Assembly (NCBI GenBank): GCA_017553245.1
Contig: JAFZMT010000232.1
Coordinates: forward strand, 1 to 8,507
From: Methanomicrobium sp.
Lineage (GTDB): Archaea; Halobacteriota; Methanomicrobia; Methanomicrobiales; Methanomicrobiaceae
Length of the DNA: 8,507 nucleotides
Direction: 5' to 3'
This document shows, piece after piece, positions 1 to 8,507 of this stretch. The translations under genes and the position numbers were made by a program. Position 1 is the stretch's first letter. The number at the start of each line of letters is the position of its first letter. The notes under the pieces are model-generated. The model did no database searches, had not been told where the DNA came from, and saw only the letters and a list, made by a program, of their open reading frames with translations.

Positions 1-270
1 ATGCTCATCTCAAAGCATCTCGGGCTTAACCCCGACAGGGCATGGAACGGACTTGCCGATCACATGACTCAAATGACGCTTCCGAAATCATTCAAGGATA
101 CCGAAGTCGAGGAGATCTTCGGAATACTGCGCCAGAAGATAATGTGGCATCAGCCGGGCATGATGGACGCCGAAGACCTCGAAGACGCCAAAAAGACACT
201 CAACCGTCTCGTCATCGCAATCGACAGGCACCTCGGAATCGACGACGCCGACGTGGGCAGATTCGACTGA
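1..270 (+). CDS. Hypothetical protein, probably the C-terminal part of a longer gene
   Basis: This 89-codon open frame ends at TGA (268-270). An ATG occupies the first three bases of the window, so it cannot be told whether that is the true start or an internal Met of a longer gene; no upstream ribosome-binding site can be seen. The predicted protein is soluble and looks mostly alpha-helical. An N-terminal stretch with Trp16 and several Met residues is followed by a charged segment (residues 33-50) and a helix rich in Asp/Glu/Lys/Leu. It ends in an acidic tail (IDDADVG). There is no membrane segment, Cys cluster or nucleotide-binding motif. I do not recognise the family and assign no function. 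Codon use (GAC, ATC and CTC rich) matches the gyrase genes, which supports real coding. It points the same way as gyrB but is 452 bp from it, with a likely promoter in between, so it is probably a separate transcription unit. Confidence 0.6.
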   Translation: MLISKHLGLNPDRAWNGLADHMTQMTLPKSFKDTEVEEIFGILRQKIMWHQPGMMDAEDLEDAKKTLNRLVIAIDRHLGIDDADVGRFD

Positions 271-288
271 ATGCGGGGGCGAAAGATA

Positions 289-394
289 CTGCCGTCAACC
301 CTGCCGTTAACCGGCTGTTAACCCTGCCGTAAACCCGACGTCAACCGTGTCGTCAATCCCTCTGTCAACCCTTCTGTCAATCCCGACTTCAACC
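289..394. repeat. Nine degenerate 11-13 nt direct repeats upstream of gyrB
   Basis: Nine back-to-back units can be read at 289-300, 301-312, 313-323, 324-335, 336-346, 347-359, 360-370, 371-383 and 384-394. The unit resembles CTGCCGTCAACC, with a shared core (G)T(C/T/A)AA(C/T)CC and a variable 5' half. Examples are ctgccgttaacc, ggctgttaacc, ctctgtcaacc and cgacttcaacc. Unit length stays close to one DNA helical turn, so the cores fall on roughly the same face of the helix. There are no unique spacers, so this is not a CRISPR array. The array lies about 110 bp before the likely gyrB TATA box. It could be a set of protein-binding sites, a curved or wrapped DNA segment, or simple slippage-derived sequence. 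Confidence 0.75.
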
Positions 395-503
395 CCCTCA
401 TCCGCGGTCATGAAAAATGTGCGCGAATAAAGAAATATTGAACTTAAATTTCATTTTTGATAAAATAATGCGGATTATTTACGGTGGATTTAATTACTTT
501 AAT

Positions 504-520
504 CCCATATAATATATGTG
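504..520 (+). promoter_or_regulatory. Probable gyrB TATA box region
   Basis: The sequence tataatatat (508-517), preceded by the A/C-containing aatccca, is the best archaeal BRE/TATA-like element before gyrB. Archaeal transcription starts about 25 bp downstream of the TATA box, so the start would be near 535-540. That would give a leader of about 185 nt containing the TCATG cluster and the stem-loop. AT-rich alternatives exist at about 460-470 (gataaaataatg) and 553-563 (gaaaattttt), so the exact site is uncertain. Confidence 0.45.
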
Positions 521-572
521 TGTTTTAGTCCAACAAACTCAGCCGTTTTTGGTGAAAATTTTTGAAGGTATT

Positions 573-635
573 TCATGTCTCATGACATCATGTCTCATGA
601 CATTCATCATGATGTTTCATGACTGCTTCATGGCA
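573..635. repeat. Cluster of TCATG/TCATGA motifs with a 15-bp tandem repeat
   Basis: The 15-mer tcatgtctcatgaca occurs twice in perfect tandem (573-587 and 588-602). Each copy contains the inverted repeat ATGTC-TCAT-GACAT (575-588 and 590-603). It is followed by the perfect palindrome CATCATGATG (605-614) and further copies at ttcatga (616-622) and ttcatgg (627-633). An 8-bp inverted pair ACATCATG (585-592) / CATGATGT (608-615) spans the second copy. This arrangement suits a multi-site operator for a dimeric regulator, or a foldable leader RNA. It lies just downstream of the likely gyrB promoter. No specific regulator can be named. Confidence 0.7.
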
Positions 636-649
636 TTTTCTCTGAACAT

Positions 650-685
650 CGGGATTGTTATGCGAAAACAGGCATGACAATCCCG
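650..685 (+). promoter_or_regulatory. 14-bp stem-loop in the gyrB leader
   Basis: CGGGATTGT (650-658) is exactly complementary to ACAATCCCG (677-685). The next pair T659/G676 can form a U-G wobble in RNA, and ATGC (660-663) pairs with GCAT (672-675). In RNA this gives an unbroken 14-bp stem closing an 8-nt loop (gaaaacag, 664-671). No T-run follows, so it does not look like a terminator. It ends 37 nt before the gyrB TTG. The last five bases of the right arm, TCCCG (681-685), could instead pair with CGGGG (710-714) at the gyrB ribosome-binding site. That would permit two mutually exclusive folds. Confidence 0.65.
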
Positions 686-707
686 TAACGGCTTTGCGGA
701 CTGTTAA

Positions 708-5259
<4,552 letters not shown>

Positions 5260-5316
5260 CGGGATTACCTAAAACAATCCCCAAACTGAAAATAAACAAA
5301 ATACCCAAAAATAACC

Positions 5317-5338
5317 GGAATCACCCCCGAATCACCCC
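5317..5338. repeat. Two 11-bp direct repeats downstream of gyrA
   Basis: The 10-mer gaatcacccc appears at 5318-5327 and again at 5329-5338. The unit (g/c)gaatcacccc therefore repeats with an 11-bp period just before the oligo-T tracts. No function is assigned. The period matches the other arrays in the window. Confidence 0.55.
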
Positions 5339-5343
5339 AACAC

Positions 5344-5370
5344 TTTTTTACCTTTTTTTTGATTTTTTTT
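5344..5370 (+). terminator. Oligo-T terminator of the gyrB-gyrA operon
   Basis: Three T-tracts, T6 (5344-5349), T8 (5353-5360) and T8 (5363-5370), lie 85-111 bp after the gyrA stop with no stable hairpin before them. Archaeal RNA polymerase terminates at such oligo-T stretches. The tract starts are 9-10 bp apart, so the DNA is also expected to be bent. Confidence 0.7.
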
Positions 5371-5406
5371 GATACGTCCGGCACATTATCTCGTTCATGC
5401 AATACC

Positions 5407-5460
5407 GCAGCAATTTTGCGGCAACTCCGTGATAACTCCGCGACAACTCCGTGACAACTT
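5407..5460. repeat. Degenerate 11-nt tandem repeat array upstream of the membrane-protein gene
   Basis: Units are gcagcaatttt (5407-5417, divergent), gcggcaactcc (5418-5428), gtgataactcc (5429-5439), gcgacaactcc (5440-5450) and gtgacaactt (5451-5460, partial). The consensus is G(C/T)G(A/G)(C/T)AACTCC at exactly 11 bp. The core G-CAAC- resembles the GTCAACC core of the array at 289-394. The array ends about 18 bp before the AT-rich promoter element of the next gene, so it could hold activator or repressor sites. There are no spacers, so it is not CRISPR. Confidence 0.7.
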
Positions 5461-5477
5461 TGCCGGTCCCAACAAGA

Positions 5478-5490
5478 TTATTAATTATAC
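5478..5490 (+). promoter_or_regulatory. Probable TATA box of the membrane-protein gene (leaderless transcript)
   Basis: The AT-rich element ttattaattatac is centred about 24 bp before the ATG at 5507, roughly the archaeal TATA-to-start-site distance. With no Shine-Dalgarno sequence before the ATG, the transcript is probably leaderless or nearly so. Confidence 0.55.
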
Positions 5491-5506
5491 TCTCCAATGA
5501 AAAAGC

Positions 5507-6139
5507 ATGGAAACAGGAAAGATTTTAACCGTGCTTATCGCAATTGCGCTCGTCGCCTGTTTGGGATATATCATCTGGGACAATTACCACATGAAGACAG
5601 CCGGAGCAGGCGTCCAGTACATACCGCAGCAGACCGTGGTGCAGCAGGCACCCGCATCGGAAACGACCATGACCTCCGAAGGCGAGACAATCCCCACAAC
5701 ATATATCCACTCGGGAGAGGTCTATGCGACGCCGTCGGAGATTAAGAGTATGGATCTCGATGTCGAAGCCGTCGACTGGGATGCCAATCCGGGAAATGAC
5801 GGCATAACGATTCATTTCAACTTCTATGACGCATACGGCAGAAAAGTTATATTCTCGGGATATACGATCTCAATGAACGTTGATATATACAGTCCCGATT
5901 ACGACACACTCAACCGCAAACTTAACGTAAGAAATGTCCTTTATAAGGGATATGCGACCGTAACTTCATCCGATCAGGGTGACGGCAGCACGCTTGCGGG
6001 AATAAGAGTGGCCTTCAGCGACATGAAATTCGGACAGTATGACAAGGGAATAGGTCTTGTGAAGTTAACCGCATCCATGCCCTCGGGAGGCACCGTCATC
6101 GGCGAAGAGATCATGCAGTTTGCAAGAAACACAATCTGA
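5507..6139 (+). CDS. Membrane-anchored extracytoplasmic protein of unknown function
   Basis: This 210-residue protein has a short N-terminal cytoplasmic part (METGK), then one hydrophobic segment (about 6-24, ILTVLIAIALVACLGYIIW), then a mostly polar domain that should lie outside the membrane. Residues 36-70 are a Gln/Thr/Pro/Ser-rich linker. The rest (about 70-210) has the alternating pattern and aromatic residues of a beta-rich fold, for example ITIHFNFYDAYGRKVIFSGY and LAGIRVAFSDMKFGQYDKG. The hydrophobic stretch contains LVAC at 15-18, which resembles a lipobox. It continues with LGYIIW, so an uncleaved signal anchor seems more likely than a lipoprotein. It has a single-gene promoter and is followed by T-tracts, so it is probably monocistronic. 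I do not recognise the family and assign no function. The ATG is favoured because the promoter fits it. Confidence 0.8.
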   Translation: METGKILTVLIAIALVACLGYIIWDNYHMKTAGAGVQYIPQQTVVQQAPASETTMTSEGETIPTTYIHSGEVYATPSEIKSMDLDVEAVDWDANPGNDGITIHFNFYDAYGRKVIFSGYTISMNVDIYSPDYDTLNRKLNVRNVLYKGYATVTSSDQGDGSTLAGIRVAFSDMKFGQYDKGIGLVKLTASMPSGGTVIGEEIMQFARNTI

Positions 6140-6153
6140 TAAATTCATTTCAA

Positions 6154-6203
6154 TTTTTTCAGACTTTTTTCAGATTTTTATCCGGATATTTCCAAATTTT
6201 TTT
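6154..6203 (+). terminator. Multiple T-tract terminator after the membrane-protein gene
   Basis: T6 (6154-6159), T6 (6165-6170), T5 (6175-6179) and T7 (6197-6203) begin 15 bp after the stop codon. The first three tracts start 10-11 bp apart and lie in near-identical contexts (caatttttt, gactttttt, cagattttt). They serve as an archaeal oligo-T terminator and, being in helical phase, probably also bend the DNA. Confidence 0.65.
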
Positions 6204-6227
6204 GAAATTTCAATGATGTGAAATTTC
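6204..6227. repeat. Paired GAAATTTC palindromes in the convergent intergenic region
   Basis: The 8-bp palindrome GAAATTTC occurs at 6204-6211 and 6220-6227, 16 bp apart, separated by aatgatgt. It lies directly after the T-tracts between two convergent genes. It may be a small hairpin near the transcript end or a protein site. No function is assigned. Confidence 0.5.
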
Positions 6228-6277
6228 GATTGGATGATCTTCGGAAATCCGTGCTCTTATGAATCTCCGAAATCGTG

Positions 6278-6283
6278 AAAAAA
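6278..6283 (-). terminator. Possible oligo-T terminator of the UPF0147 gene
   Basis: A run of six A on the plus strand reads as T6 on the minus strand, 66 bp after the UPF0147 stop codon. A small inverted repeat, CGGT-TTTG-ACCG (6325-6336), lies between the two. This is the only clear minus-strand T-run in the region, and it is short, so the call is weak. Confidence 0.35.
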
Positions 6284-6348
6284 GCAGTTGTTTGATTATT
6301 TTTTGAGTATTTTCGGTATCATGCCGGTTTTGACCGATTCAGACACAT

Positions 6349-6612
6349 TCAGTCAAGCGGCAGTGTTTCCAGCTGGGATACAAGTTCCCAGATGCGTGTT
6401 CTCGCATGAACGGGCATATTCGGGTCGTTTGAGACTTCGTCGACAAGTGAAAGCGCGGTAGCGGCACGCATTCCGAGTGCCTTCGAATCATCGGATAAGA
6501 CCTTGCGCGTCTCGTCAGCTACTTTTCTGATATTTCTGGGTATTGTGGAATCATCTATGATTGCCGAAAGCATCTGGACGCAGTAATTTATTGTTTTTTG
6601 AGGGTCAGCCAT
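6349..6612 (-). CDS. UPF0147 family protein
   Basis: This 87-residue, soluble, apparently all-helical protein matches the archaeal UPF0147 family as I know it. Hallmarks are an N-terminal helix with [24 protein letters not shown], then a central Leu/Ala-rich helix ([38 protein letters not shown]). Pro-containing turns separate the helices, and the length is about normal for the family. The family is widespread in archaea and has no established function that I know of. There is no signal peptide, membrane segment or metal site. The ATG start is preceded by AGGATGTGA, a near match to the archaeal Shine-Dalgarno sequence, at a spacing of four bases. It is divergent from the zinc-ribbon gene across a 68-bp gap and convergent with the membrane-protein gene. 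Confidence 0.9.
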   Translation of the reverse strand: MADPQKTINYCVQMLSAIIDDSTIPRNIRKVADETRKVLSDDSKALGMRAATALSLVDEVSNDPNMPVHARTRIWELVSQLETLPLD

Positions 6613-6616
6613 AAAA

Positions 6617-6625
6617 TCACATCCT
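6617..6625 (-). promoter_or_regulatory. Ribosome-binding site of the UPF0147 gene
   Basis: The minus strand reads AGGATGTGA, one mismatch from AGGAGGTGA, ending four bases before the ATG at 6612. Its presence implies a leader of at least about 12 nt, which helps place the promoter at 6647-6656. Confidence 0.6.
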
Positions 6626-6646
6626 ATTATTAATTTAGTAAACCGC

Positions 6647-6656
6647 CATATATAAG
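6647..6656. promoter_or_regulatory. Palindromic TATA element, possibly shared by two divergent genes
   Basis: CATATATAAG reads as CTTATATATG on the other strand, so the TATATA core is symmetric. Rightward, a start about 26 bp on falls near 6679, essentially at the ATG (6681) of the zinc-ribbon gene, which suggests a leaderless transcript. Leftward, a start near 6627 gives UPF0147 a leader of about 15 nt that just includes its ribosome-binding site. A second AT-rich stretch (6624-6638) could instead be a separate minus-strand promoter. Confidence 0.55.
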
Positions 6657-6680
6657 ATGAACGAGAAACAGTGATAAATT

Positions 6681-7154
6681 ATGAGAGGCTCCGATGAGAT
6701 AATGGCAGAGTATCTGCTTAAAGGCGCAAAGATGCTGGGCAAGTCCTGCCCCGAATGCGGTTCGCCGCTGTTCACGGTCAAAGGCGAGACTTACTGTGTC
6801 GTCTGCCGCGAAAATAAGGCACAGTCCGCCAAAGGGACAGGCGGCGCTGACGGCGCAACAGGCACGAAAGCCGCAAAAAGCAATAAAGGCACAAAAAGCG
6901 CAAAAGATTCGAAAGTTATGAAGGAAACGGCAAATTCCGAAGCCTGCGTCAATGCCGCGGAAAAAGAAGCCGAAGCGGATACAGAATTTGTCACGGAATC
7001 CGACGCCTGTTCCTGCGGCGAACTGCGCAGTGAGGTGGAAGCGGCTGTAAAAATCCTCTGCCGCCGCATTAAATCCGAGACACGCCCCGAAGACTGCGTG
7101 GCGCTCATGGAAGCCGTCAGCATCGGCGTCGACGTTCTCAAAAAATTGGAGTAA
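6681..7154 (+). CDS. Zinc-ribbon protein, Sjogren syndrome/scleroderma autoantigen 1 (p27) family
   Basis: The N-terminus (SDEIMAEYLLKGAKMLGKSCPECGSPLF) is the characteristic start of this archaeal/eukaryotic family. It contains a zinc ribbon with Cys23, Cys26, Cys39 and Cys42 (CPEC...YCVVC). Residues 43-109 form a low-complexity linker: first Lys/Ala/Gly/Ser/Thr-rich and basic, then acidic. The C-terminal part (110-157) begins CSCG, which adds two unpaired Cys residues, and then forms amphipathic helices. The molecular role in archaea is not established; the human relative was described as an autoantigen with a possible mitotic role. The ATG at 6681 fits a leaderless transcript from the TATA box at 6649-6656. 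A later ATG at 6702 (MAEYLLKG) is possible, and a weak GTGAT (6671-6675) could serve as a ribosome-binding site. It is convergent with hef across 40 bp, in which I see no clear terminator. Confidence 0.88.
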   Translation: MRGSDEIMAEYLLKGAKMLGKSCPECGSPLFTVKGETYCVVCRENKAQSAKGTGGADGATGTKAAKSNKGTKSAKDSKVMKETANSEACVNAAEKEAEADTEFVTESDACSCGELRSEVEAAVKILCRRIKSETRPEDCVALMEAVSIGVDVLKKLE

Positions 7155-7194
7155 GAATTTCAGAATAGATACGCAAGACTGCGCTCAAAATCAT

Positions 7195-8507
7195 TTAATA
7201 TTCGGGATAGCGCTCTCTTGCGGTCTCGTATATCCTTTTTGCCGAAACTTCACCGATGCCGTTTACGGCTCGCAGTTCCTCCTCGGAAGCGGCGACAATG
7301 TTCTCTATCGTCCCGAAATGCTCAAGAAGCAGCCTTGCGTTCTTAAGACCCGTTCCCGGAAATGCCGAGATGATATACTCAAGCTGCTCGCGCTTTGAAC
7401 GGTATGTCTTATGGAAATGCGGGGACTTAAGCCCGCCTTCGGTGGTACTGTCCTCGCGTTTTGCCATGACGTAGAGAAGATCGGCGGTCTCCTCCGGCGT
7501 TTTCGTATAGAATACGCTCACACCCATGCCGATTGAGATTGCGCAGAGCGCACCGCGAATCGCGTTCGGGTTGATATTCCTCTGGGAACAGAGATCTTCG
7601 CCTTCGATGATGAGGACGGGCTTTATCGCCGCATCCGCCATGCGCTTTATCTGCCCGATAAGATCGCGCTCGACAAGCGAATCCGTGAAATCGCGGGCTG
7701 TCTTCCTTTCGACGAGGATACGGTCGCCGATTGCGTAATCTCCGAACTCAAGCCGCTCAAAGCCCATGGAGATTCCGAAGCCGTGAAGAGCCTCGACGAC
7801 TCGTGATGAACCTTCGCGGTCATCGGCGATTACAAGCGGCACTTTCTCTGTCTGCGCGCCGCTGCCCGTATCGTTACCCGTAATTTTGTCCGCCGCAGTG
7901 CCGGCAACTGCGCCGGATACGCCGGATGTGTATGATGCGTCCGAAAACGCGGTTATCGAGGACTGCCCTTTAACAGCGCTGCTCAATCCCGACATCGGGG
8001 TTGTCACGACAAACCCTCCCGAAGCCGCGGTTGCCGAAAGGCTTCGGATACCCTTAGTCATGGCTTTTTCACGAACGCGGCTGACGTGTGTAAACGTCTC
8101 ATCCGTTGTCCCTTTTGTGACAAGAACATAGATGGTGCCGCTTCCGTGCCTGCCCGTCCTGCCCTTTCTCTGAATACTCCTTACCTCGGAGGGCACGGAC
8201 TCATAGAAGATGACAAGATCGGTCGAAGGCACATCCAGACCTTCCTCGCCGACCGAGGTTGCGATGAGCACCTTGAAAACTCCGTCCTTAAACTCGCTCA
8301 GCGTCTCGATCTGCTTCTTCTGCGTAAGTCCCTTTACGCTGTCCTTCGATGCCTGACCGATAAATTTGCGGGCGTCAACCCCCTTCTTTACGAGGTAATC
8401 GCATAGAGCAAGGACGGTATCGCGGTAATTTGCGAAGATGATGATTCGGCTTTCGGGATATTCCTCAAGCTGTTCGCTGACCAGATTGAATGTTGTCTCA
8501 AACTTGG
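7195..8507 (-). CDS. hef: Hef-type Fanconi M/XPF-family helicase-nuclease, C-terminal part (5' end beyond the window)
   Basis: Hef processes forked, flapped and branched DNA at stalled replication forks and is the archaeal relative of FANCM and XPF. The frame stays open to the window edge, so 436 C-terminal residues are visible; an apparent start at 8271 is only an internal GTG. Order, numbered from the visible end: helicase domain 2 (1-156), with SRIIIFANYRDT, motif V TSVGEEGLD (83-91) and motif VI QRKGRTGRH (112-120). Next is a flexible Ser/Gly/Thr/Ala linker (157-221), then an XPF/ERCC4 nuclease domain with DDREG (228-232) and catalytic ERKTARDF (266-273). A double helix-hairpin-helix ends the protein (382-436, FPGTGLKNARLLLEHFG and VNGIGEVSAKRI). 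All visible catalytic residues are intact. The missing N-terminal part should hold the Walker A/DEAH domain. The linker contains QSSITAF, a likely PCNA-binding motif. Confidence 0.95.
   Translation of the reverse strand, partial: KFETTFNLVSEQLEEYPESRIIIFANYRDTVLALCDYLVKKGVDARKFIGQASKDSVKGLTQKKQIETLSEFKDGVFKVLIATSVGEEGLDVPSTDLVIFYESVPSEVRSIQRKGRTGRHGSGTIYVLVTKGTTDETFTHVSRVREKAMTKGIRSLSATAASGGFVVTTPMSGLSSAVKGQSSITAFSDASYTSGVSGAVAGTAADKITGNDTGSGAQTEKVPLVIADDREGSSRVVEALHGFGISMGFERLEFGDYAIGDRILVERKTARDFTDSLVERDLIGQIKRMADAAIKPVLIIEGEDLCSQRNINPNAIRGALCAISIGMGVSVFYTKTPEETADLLYVMAKREDSTTEGGLKSPHFHKTYRSKREQLEYIISAFPGTGLKNARLLLEHFGTIENIVAASEEELRAVNGIGEVSAKRIYETARERYPEY
7945..7965 (-). other. Candidate PCNA-interacting (PIP) motif in the Hef linker
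   Basis: These codons encode QSSITAF (visible residues 181-187), matching the short archaeal PIP pattern Q-x-x-(hydrophobic)-x-x-(aromatic). It lies in a low-complexity, probably disordered segment between helicase and nuclease domains. A PCNA-contacting disordered linker has been described for thermococcal Hef. The match is short and could be chance. Confidence 0.5.

Noticed and set aside
42..332. A plus-strand frame overlapping the first gene and the repeat array
   Set aside because: It is Arg-rich, out of frame with the better-supported 1-270 frame, and simply reads through until a stop within the intergenic region.
289..394. CRISPR array
   Set aside because: Units are 11-13 nt, contiguous and degenerate, with no unique spacers and no cas genes nearby.
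410..430. A six-codon leader peptide frame (ATG at 410)
   Set aside because: It is very short, has no ribosome-binding site, and lies upstream of the likely promoter, so it would not be on the gyrB transcript.
650..685. Intrinsic terminator or attenuator before gyrB
   Set aside because: No T-run follows the stem, and archaeal termination depends on oligo-T rather than bacterial-type hairpins.
5549..5560. Lipobox LVAC making the 5507 protein a lipoprotein
   Set aside because: The hydrophobic segment continues past the Cys (LGYIIW), which fits an uncleaved anchor better. It is kept only as an alternative.
5497..5745. An 82-codon plus-strand frame starting at ATG 5497
   Set aside because: It overlaps the membrane-protein gene in another frame, is rich in Arg/His without any pattern, and lacks the hydrophobic anchor and promoter spacing that support the 5507 start.
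7195..8271. A hef gene starting at GTG 8271
   Set aside because: The frame continues upstream to the window edge with conserved helicase domain 2 sequence (SRIIIFANYRDT, ARKFIGQASKD), so 8271 is internal.

Overview
The window is a chromosomal segment from a gyrase-bearing euryarchaeon, most likely a Methanomicrobia-type methanogen. The evidence is an adjacent gyrB-gyrA pair, a Hef-type helicase/nuclease, an archaeal UPF0147 protein and an archaeal Sjogren/scleroderma autoantigen-type zinc-ribbon protein. The non-coding signals are also archaeal: AT-rich TATA boxes about 26 bp before start codons, GGAGGTGA Shine-Dalgarno sequences and oligo-T terminators. The genus cannot be fixed from the sequence alone.

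Layout. Positions 1-270 hold the end (or all) of an unrecognised helical protein. Positions 271-722 are a long, structured intergenic region: nine degenerate 11-13 nt direct repeats, an AT-rich promoter stretch, a cluster of TCATG/TCATGA motifs and a 14-bp stem-loop. It leads into gyrB (723-2642), which overlaps gyrA (2632-5259) by 11 bp; both genes start with TTG. After gyrA come phased oligo-T tracts and a second 11-nt repeat array. Next is a small membrane-anchored protein of unknown function (5507-6139), which appears to have a leaderless promoter. Its 3' end faces the 3' end of a UPF0147 gene on the minus strand (6349-6612). UPF0147 is divergent from the zinc-ribbon gene (6681-7154), and one palindromic TATA element may serve both. 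The minus-strand hef gene (7195-8507) is convergent with the zinc-ribbon gene and runs off the right edge.

Function. Most identified genes concern DNA topology and repair. GyrA2GyrB2 gyrase introduces negative supercoils. Hef processes forked and branched DNA at stalled replication forks. The other genes have no proven link to these.

I see no mobile element, CRISPR array, defence island or unfamiliar multi-gene system. The least explained signals are non-coding: the structured gyrB leader and the helical-period repeat arrays on both sides of the gyrase operon.
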